From Adineta steineri (Eukaryota > Rotifera > Eurotatoria > Adinetida > Adinetidae), in the NCBI GenBank assembly GCA_905250115.1, contig CAJNOI010000079.1:269019-333018 (forward strand): DNA of 64,000 nt, given 5' to 3'. A program made the position numbers and the translations under genes. The notes below the pieces were generated by a model. The model was not told where the DNA came from and did no database searches. It saw only the letters and a program-made list of their open reading frames with translations. Below are positions 54,106-64,000 of this stretch, in pieces (within the stretch, counting starts at the first letter, position 1; every line of letters begins with the position of its first letter).

Positions 54106-55665
54106 TTATTTTTTGTTATTAGATATGATCAAAGTTGGTAATGGTTTAATATCAGGTAACACCATTTCTTGTCGAGCTATTGGATTATTTAGCATTGTTT
54201 CTTTTTTATAATATTCTAAAAATAAACCACCATTCATTAATTGTGGATTTAAACGAAGAAATTCATCAAAAGTAATATTTTTTGGACTTTGTGCAATAGC
54301 TAAATCAATCATTTGAATCCAAAAATATGTCATTGTAAAATGAAATGTTGTTTTTCTTGATACTTTACTATTATCGATAAAATTTTTTATTCCATCAAAT
54401 ATTTTCTTTACTCCTAAACGACGACCATCACGTGTTAAATAAAGCCATGCCATACGTATATGAGTTTTATGTGACCAATTTGTTAATGTACATAATTCAA
54501 ATTGTTGCAAGAACTCATCATCATCGAGTTCATCAACTGGTTGTACCTGTTCTACATTCGTTGTTGTCGTCACGATATTTTTATTAACTGAAGAAGATGA
54601 TGGTAGAATATTTGGTAATTGTTTAATATCTGGTAAAACAACAGATTTTTTTGCTTCGTCACTAAATAACGTATCTTTTTTATAATAAGAAAGTGGAAAT
54701 TCAGTTTGATTAAGTAATTGTGGATTCATTAGTAAAAATCCTGAGAAATCATTTGTTGGATTTTTTGTTGCTTCACTTGCATAATGAACGATTTGAATCC
54801 AGAAATAAATTAACGTTTCATTTACTTCTTTTATATATTTATTAATATTATCAAATAATGATTTTATTGTTTGTTTTCTATTATGAACTTGAAAATAACT
54901 CCATATTATTCTTAATAATGATCGATGATCAAATTTTACAACTGGTAATTGATTTTTTTCAAATTTTTCAATAAATTCTTCATTTGAATCTTCATCTATT
55001 TGAGATAACCATTCTAATGATTGATCTTCATCAGGATTCGTTTTTCTTGTCGATGTAGAAGTATCGAATTTTACATTTGTCTGTTGTAATTGAGAAATAG
55101 GTTTAGATGTTAATATCGATACTAACCAATCTAACCCTTCATACAATCCAACATTTGTAAGTACAGAACATGGTTGTAAATGCCATTGTCTATTTCGAAG
55201 ACTATTTAGTCTTAATTTTTCAATAATATCAACTGAATTTAATCCATTAACAAGATCGATTTTATTCAAGTAAAATAAGATAGGTATGTCACGTATTTCA
55301 TCCTCCGATAGCATACGCCATAATTCGTCACTGATTTCTCCTATTCGTTCTCTATCGTTTGAATCAATAATACAAATTAATGCTTGTGTACCTTGAAAAT
55401 AATGTCGAATTAGGGGACGAATTTTATCACATCCTCCTACATCCCACATTGTTAATTCAGTATTTTTATATGTAATTGTTTCTACATTAAAACCAATTGT
55501 TGAAATTACTTGGACATTTTCACCTAATTTTAATTTATAAAGAAGACTTGTTTTACCAGATGCATCTAGGCCAACTATTAATAAACGATATTGTGGTGTA
55601 CCAAATAATTTAGTAAGCATTGTACGAATGTGTGATGCCATTATAAAAGATAACCTATTGTTCAC
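54106..55665 (-). CDS. ARF-like GTPase fused to two copies of a second domain, 519 aa
   Basis: Single exon. Residues about 16-190 are an ARF-family GTPase: P-loop GLDASGKT (32-39), switch [24 protein letters not shown] (74-90), NKID (134-137) and [17 protein letters not shown]. The catalytic Gln of WDVGGQ is Cys79, and no Gly follows the start Met for myristoylation (MNNR or, from the second Met, MASH). After a linker come two related segments, about 222-350 and 375-510, sharing EFxxx[16 protein letters not shown] versus [22 protein letters not shown] versus [25 protein letters not shown] and VLPDIKxLP. They resemble a domain I recall from bacterial and fungal hypothetical proteins (HRxHLRxAWLYL..., YHETIT...W). 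Single-residue features suggest poor GTP hydrolysis. Confidence 0.9.
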   Translation of the reverse strand: MNNRLSFIMASHIRTMLTKLFGTPQYRLLIVGLDASGKTSLLYKLKLGENVQVISTIGFNVETITYKNTELTMWDVGGCDKIRPLIRHYFQGTQALICIIDSNDRERIGEISDELWRMLSEDEIRDIPILFYLNKIDLVNGLNSVDIIEKLRLNSLRNRQWHLQPCSVLTNVGLYEGLDWLVSILTSKPISQLQQTNVKFDTSTSTRKTNPDEDQSLEWLSQIDEDSNEEFIEKFEKNQLPVVKFDHRSLLRIIWSYFQVHNRKQTIKSLFDNINKYIKEVNETLIYFWIQIVHYASEATKNPTNDFSGFLLMNPQLLNQTEFPLSYYKKDTLFSDEAKKSVVLPDIKQLPNILPSSSSVNKNIVTTTTNVEQVQPVDELDDDEFLQQFELCTLTNWSHKTHIRMAWLYLTRDGRRLGVKKIFDGIKNFIDNSKVSRKTTFHFTMTYFWIQMIDLAIAQSPKNITFDEFLRLNPQLMNGGLFLEYYKKETMLNNPIARQEMVLPDIKPLPTLIISNNKK

Positions 55666-57088
55666 TGGAAGTTTTTTTTATTAAATAACTGTGTATTCAG
55701 TTTTTGTTACTCAAGTCTTTTTTGTGGCATCAGAACACCGTTATTTTCTTTTTTTTTGTTCTGTTCTGTACACGTTGTCGTTGTTATGATGAAAAGCATT
55801 GTAACACATTGATATTTATGACGTGGCAAGCAAACAGAAAATATTTTTAAAAAAATCATGATGCATAATGTCGATATTGTGTTGCAATATTAAACGACTT
55901 TATTTTTCTTGATAGATGTTAATAAAACTTTATTCTTCATGCTGTGAAAATTAAGAGTTAGAAATAATTTTATAGAGATTTGTCAGAAAAAAAGAGATTT
56001 CTGTTTTTCTCAGGATATTACTATTGTGGCATAAATGAGATTGTTTTAGTCATATTCATTTGATTCGATTTTAAATACTTCTATAGTTTTTATATTGAAT
56101 ATCTCATTTATTATTATTTTTCATCGTAGATTTGATTTTAAATAATTCTATCAATTTTCAATTAATGTATTTTTTTTATATTAAACAATAAAATCTTCAC
56201 AAACTAAAGATTCTAAATATGATAGTAAAATTACTATTGATGTAATGGAGGAGAAGTGAGGCTAGATAATCAAGACTTATCGGTCGATTTTGAGGACATT
56301 GGACATATCTTATAGAATACACATAATTTATTCGAAGTTTTCATGATTATTATTATATTGTAACATAATCTGTGTTTATAGAGTTGTGCATATACAAAAA
56401 ATTAGAACAACTGTTATTCTTATCAAGAATATAATAATGAAAATGGTTGTTATTGATAAATAGTATATTATTTTGAGAATATTCCTACACAAAACTTTAA
56501 TATTTATTGTGAATGAAATAAGTATGGGATAGGATTGTAATGATAGACATGCATGAATCAAGATAGAGAATTGAATTACATAGTTTGTAATCAATAAATT
56601 TTACACAAGGAGATATAAGTCGTCTGTTTTATAAAACTTATATAATAAATTATAAAGTATGATTACATTCGTTTTTTGTAGCAGAAGTGCAATATCTGCC
56701 GCTAAAATAAAAACTATCTCAACCGGTTATTCGTGCACGCGAGCCGATTGTGCATCGCTATCAAGTTCGTTGATCAAATATATACATCACATGAAAAACT
56801 GCGGCTTTTTCTAATACATTTTGTAATCTATTGGTTTTTTGACTCATTTGTTTTGTTGTTTACACCTTCGATCTTTATCAAGTTTATCTATTAAATTACA
56901 CAATGTTATTTGATACAAAAAATCAATTGATGTTGGAAAAAATGAATACATATTTTTTGCAACGGGAATATTTTTCATCGGAAGATGAGATCATATCTTG
57001 TTTTTTTCTTGTCTTCATCATATAAAAAAAAAGGAACAGATTAGAAATTGAATTATTTCATACTCAACAAATATCTCATTCGTTTACA
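55666..57088. other. Divergent intergenic region
   Basis: Between the start of the ARF-fusion gene (minus) and a plus-strand membrane protein gene. AT-rich, with a somewhat GC-richer stretch near 56720-56770; no gene or repeat recognised. Confidence 0.5.
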
Positions 57089-58357
57089 ATGTTTTATATT
57101 ATTATTACACTACTATTTTTAACAAGAGTCAATGGTCTTCTCGAATGTGACAGTAATCTTCCACAGCCTGATCCCGTATGTGCTCAATACTGCAACTCAA
57201 TTAATTGTGAAGTCGGTTTTTGTTCGATGGATGCTTGCAAATGCATGAGATGTATCTTATCGGTAAGTTAAACTAGTAAATTTGAATAATAACTGATAAT
57301 ATAAACAAGTAGAAGCCGACACTCTATAGCATTAAGTGAAGAATACATTCCTCAATATATATAACAATATAATTAGTGGTGAAAGAACGGTTTAATAGAA
57401 ATTCTCTTGTACATATAGGTATTCTCGTGAGTCGATATAATATACTGCAATAAGCTTCATATAGATATATTTAATGAACAAGCAATAAAAAGCTTCCTCT
57501 CACAACTTGCAAATTATAATTTTTTGAAGATTTTAACAAAGTTAATTGTGAATGAAAGTTGAACACAAAATTTTTAAGGATTCAATTTCAGTCAGAATTT
57601 TTTAAATTATAGTAAATACATAAGCGAAATCATTAGTTTTTTACTTTTATTAATTAATAGACAAACGCAATGACATCAATAAACAATTTTGATGGCAATA
57701 GCAACATAAATGTGATGCAACCATCACCAATAGCAAGCAACAACAATCAAGACGACTATGGTAATGATATGATGCGACCGTATCGAATAATATCAAGCAA
57801 CATCAGAGACGATTATCAGAGTCAAGATGATAACAACATAAATACGATGCCACCGTATCGAGTAATAGCAAGCAACAACAAAGACAATTACGAGAATCAG
57901 AATATTAATAATATCGATACAACAACAACAACAAATATTGATGAAAGTGAAAATAGTGAAGATGACAACCAAACAATAACGATGATAATGACAACACAAC
58001 CTGTGGCAACAAAACGGTTTACAGCTGCAAAAACAGCCATGATCTTTTCCATTATTGTTATAACTATTTTGTTACTTCTTATTCTAGCTGCTAAATTTAT
58101 GGGAATTTATACTTATTTAAACAAGAAACGACTACACAAGGTAACTCTCAAATATTGTTTTTTGAATTATATAATTCGATTGTATTTCTTCTAGATAATA
58201 CCAAAAAAATTCAAATGTTTTCAACGAAGATCACGCCATAGAAATGAATCCAGTAAGTCAGTTATTCTTATCTTCGATGAATAAATCAATTTTCTATTTA
58301 GCATCTGACATGACACCACTCAGTGGCTACACATTGTGTCAATCTAATGAAATATAA
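57089..58357 (+). CDS. Type I membrane protein with Cys-rich N-terminus, 255 aa
   Basis: Exons 57089-57262, 57661-58140, 58195-58252 and 58302-58357 sum to 256 codons with the stop. Residues 1-16 are a signal peptide (MFYIIITLLFLTRVNG). The next 40 residues hold nine Cys (CDSNLPQPDPVCAQYC, CEVGFCSMDACKCMRC), a compact disulfide module. Exon 2 encodes an Asn/Asp-rich region with three diverged copies of a unit like MxPYRxIxSNxxDDY, then a Thr-rich part. A single membrane helix (AMIFSIIVITILLLLILAA) precedes a basic cytoplasmic tail. Likely a cell-surface protein with a short folded head on a disordered stalk; function unknown. Confidence 0.75.
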
Positions 58358-58695
58358 TCGCAAGCAGACATACGTGTTTATTATTAACAAAACATTTTTA
58401 TATCATTTTGAAAAAAACTTGGTTTAAAAATTTGTTTTTCTAATGACTAATACACGTTAGGATCATTCATTTTTTTAATAAAGTATAGTGCGTCATAAAA
58501 AACGTTATTTCATTGACTACAACCTATTAGTCTTCAGATTACGAAGAATTCAGATTTTTTTTCTTTTAGTGATTCATTAGCAAAGAAATAGATAAGACGT
58601 ATGTTTTTAAGATAGGCCACGTATATCATCATATCGAGAACATATAAAATCGGTAAATATCTGGTTTTATTTAGTTAATAAATATATTCTCTAAA
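58358..58695. other. Intergenic spacer
   Basis: AT-rich; a GGTTTTATTTAG tract ending near 58674 may be the acceptor for the following transcript. Confidence 0.4.
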
Positions 58696-59229
58696 ATGGA
58701 AGGCAAGTTACTAGTAGACGATTATCTTCATAATAAATTAAAACAAGAAATGGAAAATGTTCATTCTTTATTTGCTTCATGTGGAATGTCATCAATTCGT
58801 TGGGTACAACGATATTCACATTGTTATTCAATATTATGTTCATTTATGTGTATTCCTTTATGGATTTTTATCGTACCAATTGCATTTATACTTGATATCT
58901 GTACTTATTTGATTGTATCGATTGTTTTTATTATAAGTTTTATTTTATATATTTTTATCGCTCCATTTAAAATAGCATTTAGATTTTCATCATGTTCAGC
59001 TGCTTGGAATCCCGTTAATATTTATCGATATAGTTTACTTGAAGCATTAAAGACATCAGAATTTATTTTTATGTTTTTTCAACTGTCTTGGTTATTATAT
59101 TGTGGTTCAGGTGAACTTGAAGGTGGTGCACCAATATGTTGTTCTTATATACCTTGTAAAGGATGTCGTCGTGTATGTAATCATGCTACTCATATTGAAA
59201 TAAATGAGCATACATGTACTATACTCTAA
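58696..59229 (+). CDS. Small multi-pass membrane protein with C-terminal CaaL box, 177 aa
   Basis: Single exon. After a soluble N-terminus of about 45 residues come two or three hydrophobic segments (CSFMCIPLWIFIVPIAFILD, ICTYLIVSIVFIISFILYIF, and FIFMFFQLSWLLYC). The C-terminal tail has several Cys (ICCSYIPCKGCRRVC) and ends CTIL, which fits a CaaL geranylgeranylation signal. No family recognised. Lack of introns and the strong hydrophobicity fit a small membrane adaptor, but that is inference. Confidence 0.65.
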   Translation: MEGKLLVDDYLHNKLKQEMENVHSLFASCGMSSIRWVQRYSHCYSILCSFMCIPLWIFIVPIAFILDICTYLIVSIVFIISFILYIFIAPFKIAFRFSSCSAAWNPVNIYRYSLLEALKTSEFIFMFFQLSWLLYCGSGELEGGAPICCSYIPCKGCRRVCNHATHIEINEHTCTIL

Positions 59230-59470
59230 ATAAAACTTTCTCTTAATTAATATTCTATTTACTTCATATATAATCAGAATTAATTATAATATACATTCTT
59301 ATTAAGTTTATTATTGATAAAATAAACAACAATTCCATTAAATGGATGATATAATACAACATCAATTGCAATAACGAACAATATTGATAAATACGCATTT
59401 TTAATGCTTGCGAAAAAATAAAAATAAAAATACAACATATCGACAAAAGCTTGTATATAATTGTCAAATA

Positions 59471-60229
59471 TTATCGTACAGGAAATATTTGATCAATAGT
59501 TAAACATATTTCTAAAATAGGATTTTTCTTCAATAAACTACCTGTATATAAACGATAATTTGGACGAGCATATCGTGATGTAAAACTATAAATAATATTA
59601 TCTTTATCATCGTCATAGATTTGTTTATGATAAATAACACAAATTCGTACATCAAGATGACGAAGATGTGGTAAATCAATATCAATAAGATTTTTCCAAT
59701 TATTATCATCAAGCCAATCAAGCTGAGCTGTATTAAAATCAATCATTGTTAATGTTTCTAAACATTGAAAATGTTTAAGTAGTTGTCTACATTGATAAAA
59801 TGAAAGATTTTTCAATCGGCGTAATACTAATGTATGTACTTGATATAAATTCACGGGAAAATCATTGAGTAATTGTTCATAAGAACTATTATGCCATAAT
59901 TTAAGTGTATTAATTTGCCATGGTGGAATATTAGGTAAAATATGTTTAAGATAAAGATTATTTTCTTTTGTAGTATGTATAATTAAACCTCGAATACATG
60001 AAAAAACAATTAATTGATTAAGACGTGAATTTAAACCATAAAATATGGAATAAATATCAACTAGAGTGAGATGATTGAAAATTTCTAGAAGTATTTCATT
60101 TGGTAAATGTTCAAACGATGTATTTTTTGAAGGACGCCATTTTCTTCGCCTATATTCTTCTTTGGATAATGAAGTACAAGTAAATTTCGATCTTAAATAC
60201 TGAATGAATGTTTGAGATGTATTTGACAT
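59471..60229 (-). CDS. F-box protein, 252 aa
   Basis: Single exon. Residues about 39-78 form an F-box (FEHLPNEILLEIFNHLTLVD, then IYSIFYGLNSRLNQLI). The rest contains Leu-rich LRR-like segments (QINTLKLWHN, VHTLVLRRLKNL, LETLTMIDFN, LRHLDVRICVI), as in the longer F-box gene at 1602-3327 but without introns and about half as long. The N-terminal 35 residues are basic. Probably a substrate receptor of an SCF ligase; substrate unknown. It may be a shortened member of the lineage-expanded family. Confidence 0.85.
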   Translation of the reverse strand: MSNTSQTFIQYLRSKFTCTSLSKEEYRRRKWRPSKNTSFEHLPNEILLEIFNHLTLVDIYSIFYGLNSRLNQLIVFSCIRGLIIHTTKENNLYLKHILPNIPPWQINTLKLWHNSSYEQLLNDFPVNLYQVHTLVLRRLKNLSFYQCRQLLKHFQCLETLTMIDFNTAQLDWLDDNNWKNLIDIDLPHLRHLDVRICVIYHKQIYDDDKDNIIYSFTSRYARPNYRLYTGSLLKKNPILEICLTIDQIFPVR

Positions 60230-61246
60230 CTAAAAAAAAATAAGTAAAGAATAGGAATAATTTGATTCAGTTTATAATTGATCTAAAGTAGCTTTCATTT
60301 GACTCAAACTAAGTTCTGTGATAGAAAGAGGCTAATGGAAAATTGTTGATTGGTTTTTATTCATCAACCAATGTGTTGAGCAAAGAACGGAGGAAAATAC
60401 TAGTAATTGAGTTGTGGAATCACAGTATAATTTAAAAGATTTGTTCCGTTCTTCTCTACTGAAGATATGTGAACGAGCGACTAACATCATAAAATATCGT
60501 TTCTAGTATTAAGTGAAATTCCTTGTAAAACTATTTTTCTTCCTAATAGTATGATAGATAAAATTTCTGTTGCACGAGAAAAAGTTGCATATTTATATTT
60601 CTTTTTTTTCTCGTTACATTTACAGCTAAAATAAATTTGTTATGCAGAACTAACATATTATCCGATACACGGTCAATATAATCATATAAAAAAAAGTTCT
60701 CTTCTTCAATAAAGATATTAAGCGTATATTCGGAACCAGCATTAAATTCTAAGTAGAGTAGCGCTTCAGGATTATTGAAAATCTAAAAACTTTGAAGAGG
60801 GATAGGACAATGTCAAAAGTTTTTTTTTTCTCAAATTCAATGGAAATAATTTCTAATCCTCTACATTATTCCATACTGATCGTGAATACCACAATTAAAA
60901 CTATCAAAAATGCTTTAATGCTAATTGATAGTCAAAACAAAAATGAACCTTGAATCCCGTTTTTCTTTCTCAGTTAATAGAGGTAGGGCCTAGAATGAAC
61001 TAAGTAACTCTACTTATACGTAACTCATTGGACTCTATCCGATTTTGAAAGAATTAGATCGATCCGGCGTCATCTCAGTTGATAAACGACAGATCACCTG
61101 CTCGATTGATACCAAGCTAAATTACTATCGAGGTTGTTGACGATCAAAAATATACTAGGAAGCCGTGAACAAAAAAATACGTATATATACTCAATTTATT
61201 TCATTCAATTGAGTTGAGTTGAGAAGTGTTTTCTATTCATATTAAC
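60230..61246. other. Intergenic spacer, GC rising towards the gap
   Basis: AT-rich to about 60950; from 60950 to 61180 the sequence is GC-richer and looks like repeat-derived sequence, but I cannot place it in a family. No gene. Confidence 0.4.
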
Positions 61247-61346
61247 NNNNNNNNNNNNNNNNNNNNNNNNNNNNNNNNNNNNNNNNNNNNNNNNNNNNNN
61301 NNNNNNNNNNNNNNNNNNNNNNNNNNNNNNNNNNNNNNNNNNNNNN
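61247..61346. other. Assembly gap, 100 N
   Basis: A run of exactly 100 Ns, the conventional size for a scaffold gap of unknown length. Confidence 0.99.
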
Positions 61347-61760
61347 CGTTTCTAGAGATCCCAAGCTGATTTTTTTATGGGTTGTAGCCTAGGCCATGTA
61401 CTATCCAACGGCGAGACCCCGGCCCGAAACGGAGCTGTATCTTAGGAGAAAATCGACTTGGTTTTTCAAAGACTGAAGGGTCTCTAGAGACCCAACGGTT
61501 TAAGATATCGAGCCAAAAATTTTACCACAAATGTAACTCACTAAGGTGCATATCTGTACAAAATTTCAGCTCAATCGGCCCAGCCGTTCTTGAGATATCG
61601 ATCGATTGGTACCCCGAATCCTTATTTTGGCAATTTTGCGGATTTCCGTAAAACCCTTATAAAATCCGAAGGAATCAATATTTTTCAAATCGGCTTGCGA
61701 CAAAATTCATCAAATACCTTCCTCTATAACATATAAAAAATTGAACAAAATCTGGGGACC
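61347..61760. repeat. Repeat-derived fragment at a gap edge
   Basis: The sequence is clearly richer in G+C than its surroundings and has no long frame. It contains CCCAAGCTGATTTTTTTATG, AAATTTCAGCTCAATCGGCC, CAGCCGTTCTTGAGATATCG and similar phrases that I associate with interspersed repeats in invertebrate genomes. Its start coincides with the gap, as expected if a repeat broke the assembly. Family not identified. Confidence 0.45.
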
Positions 61761-61877
61761 CCCATGGCACAACTTATGTCGTGGCTTATGTGGAATGACT
61801 CATATATAAAACATTCTTCTTGACAACAAGCTCCAGACAGCAAAAATATTATTATTTTTTTTAAAAACAATAACAAA

Positions 61878-62997
61878 ATGAAATTACAAATTATTTTTAT
61901 AATTCTTACATGTATGATACAGGTCAAATGCCACGCTATGGGAAGTTACAATGAAATAGGAACAAGTAATTTACAAATATTTATACATATATTTATGTAT
62001 GTATCAATTTTGAATTTTAGTTCTTCGAAATCTTTTTCAAGAATATTCAACAGCTGATTGTACGAAATATGCAAATGACGATGAAGTTTATAAATCATTT
62101 CCATTTGAACTTGATTTTAATTCATCAAAAAGAAAGTCTTCAAAAACTTATGCAGAGAAAAATGCAAATGGGAATATTATTGTGTTAAATATTAACAAAC
62201 AAGAATATGTTCCACCATCGGTTTTTTGTTTAACAGAATTACAAGAATTACATATACAAAGAACAAAATTTCGTACGTTTGATCTTGGATTACCAATTGC
62301 AATCGAACGTTTAGCATCAACACTCATTAATCTAACTATTTCTGATACACCTATTAGTTATCTTCCTGAGCAAATTGGTAGATTGAAACGTTTACAAGAG
62401 CTCAAATTATTGAATACTAGCCTTAGAAATCTTCCCAACTCGATTGGTAAATTATCATCATTAGTTCATTTAAATTTACGTGGTAATAAGTTAATATCAT
62501 TACCATCAACTATTATAAATACTCATTCATTGCAAACATTGATATTAAATAATAATGCAGATCTTCGATCTATAGAAGCTCTTAATGGACATTCCACGCT
62601 AAAAGTCTTGCAAACAGATAATTGTCAAATTGAACGTATTCCTCTTAATTTATCAAAATTAACAGATTTAAAGATGTCCAACAATAGTCTTACAGATCTT
62701 TCAAATATTCATACATCAGGTGAGAAAACAAATAGTAAAAAATTGTTTTTCTTTGACAATAATTCTATTCGTTATTTATCACCCCATATTCGTCATGTGA
62801 ATAATCTTCATATTCTCAACCTTAATTGCAATAAATTATATATTTTACCATTGGATATTTACGAAATTACAACACTACGATATTTATATATACAAAACAA
62901 TAATTTTAGTGAGAAAGATCTACAAGAAACGATTTCCAGATTCCATCGTACACATCCAAAATTAAAACTTTATTCTTCACCCAGAAAATCTTGTTAA
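61878..62997 (+). CDS. Secreted leucine-rich repeat protein, 354 aa
   Basis: Exons 61878-61965 and 62021-62997 give 355 codons with the stop. Residues 1-19 form a signal peptide (MKLQIIFIILTCMIQVKCH). After a short N-terminal region with one Cys pair come about nine LRRs of the plant/SHOC2-like type, for example LPEQIGRLKRLQELKLLNTS, LPNSIGKLSSLVHLNLRGNK, LPSTIINTHSLQTLILNNN and LPLDIYEITTLRYLYIQNNN. There is no membrane helix or GPI signal, so a secreted binding protein is likely. The C-terminus ends with a lone Cys. The partner is unknown. Confidence 0.88.
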
Positions 62998-64000
62998 TTC
63001 AAGACATCGACATTTTTTTTGCATATATAGAATAAATTAAATTGACAATATTATATTGATAATTATGAAAGTCTATTGTCTTTATATCACTGTTTTGACA
63101 TATAGGAATTAAAAACAATTGTATGTTATATGTTAAATTGATTTCAAAATACTAAGGAAGTGAAATATATGAGTAAGTAGAATGTAGATAGAACCTTTGC
63201 GTTATGTGCTCTTTCATTTTTGGGGAAGAAAAATAAATTTTTTATTGAGTAATAATAAACAATTTCTAAATGGTGCAGCCGTATTAGGTTCTTTTTCGAT
63301 TGATTATTTTATATCGAAAGAAAGCACTTTTTGTATACCTTATGGCATATACTCTTAGTTTTCACGCATTTAATATATGGCAGTACGTGCTGATTTTTCC
63401 TTCTTCGTGATATTAACAAAACGAGTTTTTACTAAATAAAATTTAATCGAAATAAGCATTCATATATTGGTTCAGATGTAGGTGAATGTCGGTTGATTCA
63501 AAAAATCACACCTACGCCCGCATCTGAAATTTATTTGCTGATATTGTAGATGTTCGAACAATTCGGACAAAATAAAGTAGCGCTATTAGTTCAATTCAGT
63601 TAAATTTAATATAAACTCTTCTGTTCAGCTGCGATATTGTCATTTACATTGAAAAAATTTTCATTTTGCATTGTAAGTGAATACTTTAGTAATTACAATT
63701 GTCATAAATTTAGTCCAAATCATGACTACTGATCTATTAATTTGGACGTTCTATATTTTATTGAAGGACTTGAATTACACAATCATCATCGATAACAATT
63801 TGATCACTTACAATTGTAATCGTAATACATATTAGATCTAATTATATTCTTCCTTCTTTCTATAAATATGATTTTCTTGAAGTATGAATGTTACTCAATA
63901 TATCTCTATCGATAATAATTATACCGACAGGTGCTATACAGATATATACTAATTTTATTTCATGGTAATTAAGAGTAAAAGAGAACATGAATCCATATAG
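62998..64000. other. Terminal spacer with a foldback cassette
   Basis: AT-rich to the end of the window, with no gene recognised. Contains the hairpin cassette at 63471-63528. Confidence 0.5.
63471..63528. repeat. Foldback cassette with 8-bp perfect ends (copy 6)
   Basis: TTCAGATG at the left end and CATCTGAA at the right end are perfect complements. The left arm continues TAGGTGAATGTCGG and the right arm is preceded by CACACCTACGCCCG, again partly complementary, giving a 58-base hairpin. Confidence 0.65.

Overview
The window is about 30% GC, gene-dense and eukaryotic: short introns of roughly 45-80 bases, AT-rich spacers, many small multi-exon genes on both strands. The gene content (F-box/LRR families, a receiver-like 'IxWLD...' domain protein, a one-repeat-per-exon NLRC-type LRR gene, splice-acceptor-like tracts right before start codons) points to a bdelloid rotifer such as Adineta or Rotaria. 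Species cannot be fixed from the sequence alone. All gene models below were built by reading frames across GT-AG junctions by eye; most close to exact multiples of three.

Layout. 1-3.3 kb: a small helical protein gene and an F-box gene. 3.8-10 kb: a small secreted Lys-rich helical protein, a dying piggyBac element flanked by TTAA, a C-rich patch, a ~90-bp satellite containing an assembly gap, a tRNA-like gene and a 615-bp TTAA-flanked MITE. 10-23.7 kb: mostly minus strand: a stand-alone receiver-like domain, a choline/ethanolamine-kinase-like protein with a damaged catalytic motif, a glycerophosphodiester phosphodiesterase, a FOXO forkhead factor with a long unusual upstream region, a KLHDC3 kelch protein, a small plus-strand gene and an acyltransferase-3 membrane protein. 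23.7-26.9 kb is a gene desert. 26.9-28.7 kb: a class A GPCR.

30.1-36.2 kb: an ACK/TNK2-type tyrosine kinase whose 2.9-kb intron carries, on the other strand, a complete RASSF9/10-like gene. 38.6-41.5 kb: an F-box/LRR gene with fourteen consecutive 84-base exons. 42.1-45.4 kb: IFT57 (minus) and CCDC12 (plus). 45.6-50.1 kb: MOB2 with at least five alternative first exons. 50.8-51.7 kb: an unrecognised zinc-knuckle-like protein. 53.1-60.2 kb: a secreted Cys-rich protein with an 8-base micro-exon, an ARF-like GTPase fused to two copies of another domain, a type I membrane protein, a small multi-pass protein ending in a CaaL box, and a second F-box gene. 61.2 kb: a 100-base assembly gap. 61.9-63.0 kb: a secreted LRR protein.

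The most notable items are the MOB2 alternative promoters, the exon-per-repeat LRR array, the ARF fusion with Cys in place of the catalytic Gln, the kinase/RASSF nested pair, and a scattered set of short GT-rich/CA-rich foldback cassettes. I saw no retrovirus, LTR element, Polinton, CRISPR array or bacterial operon.
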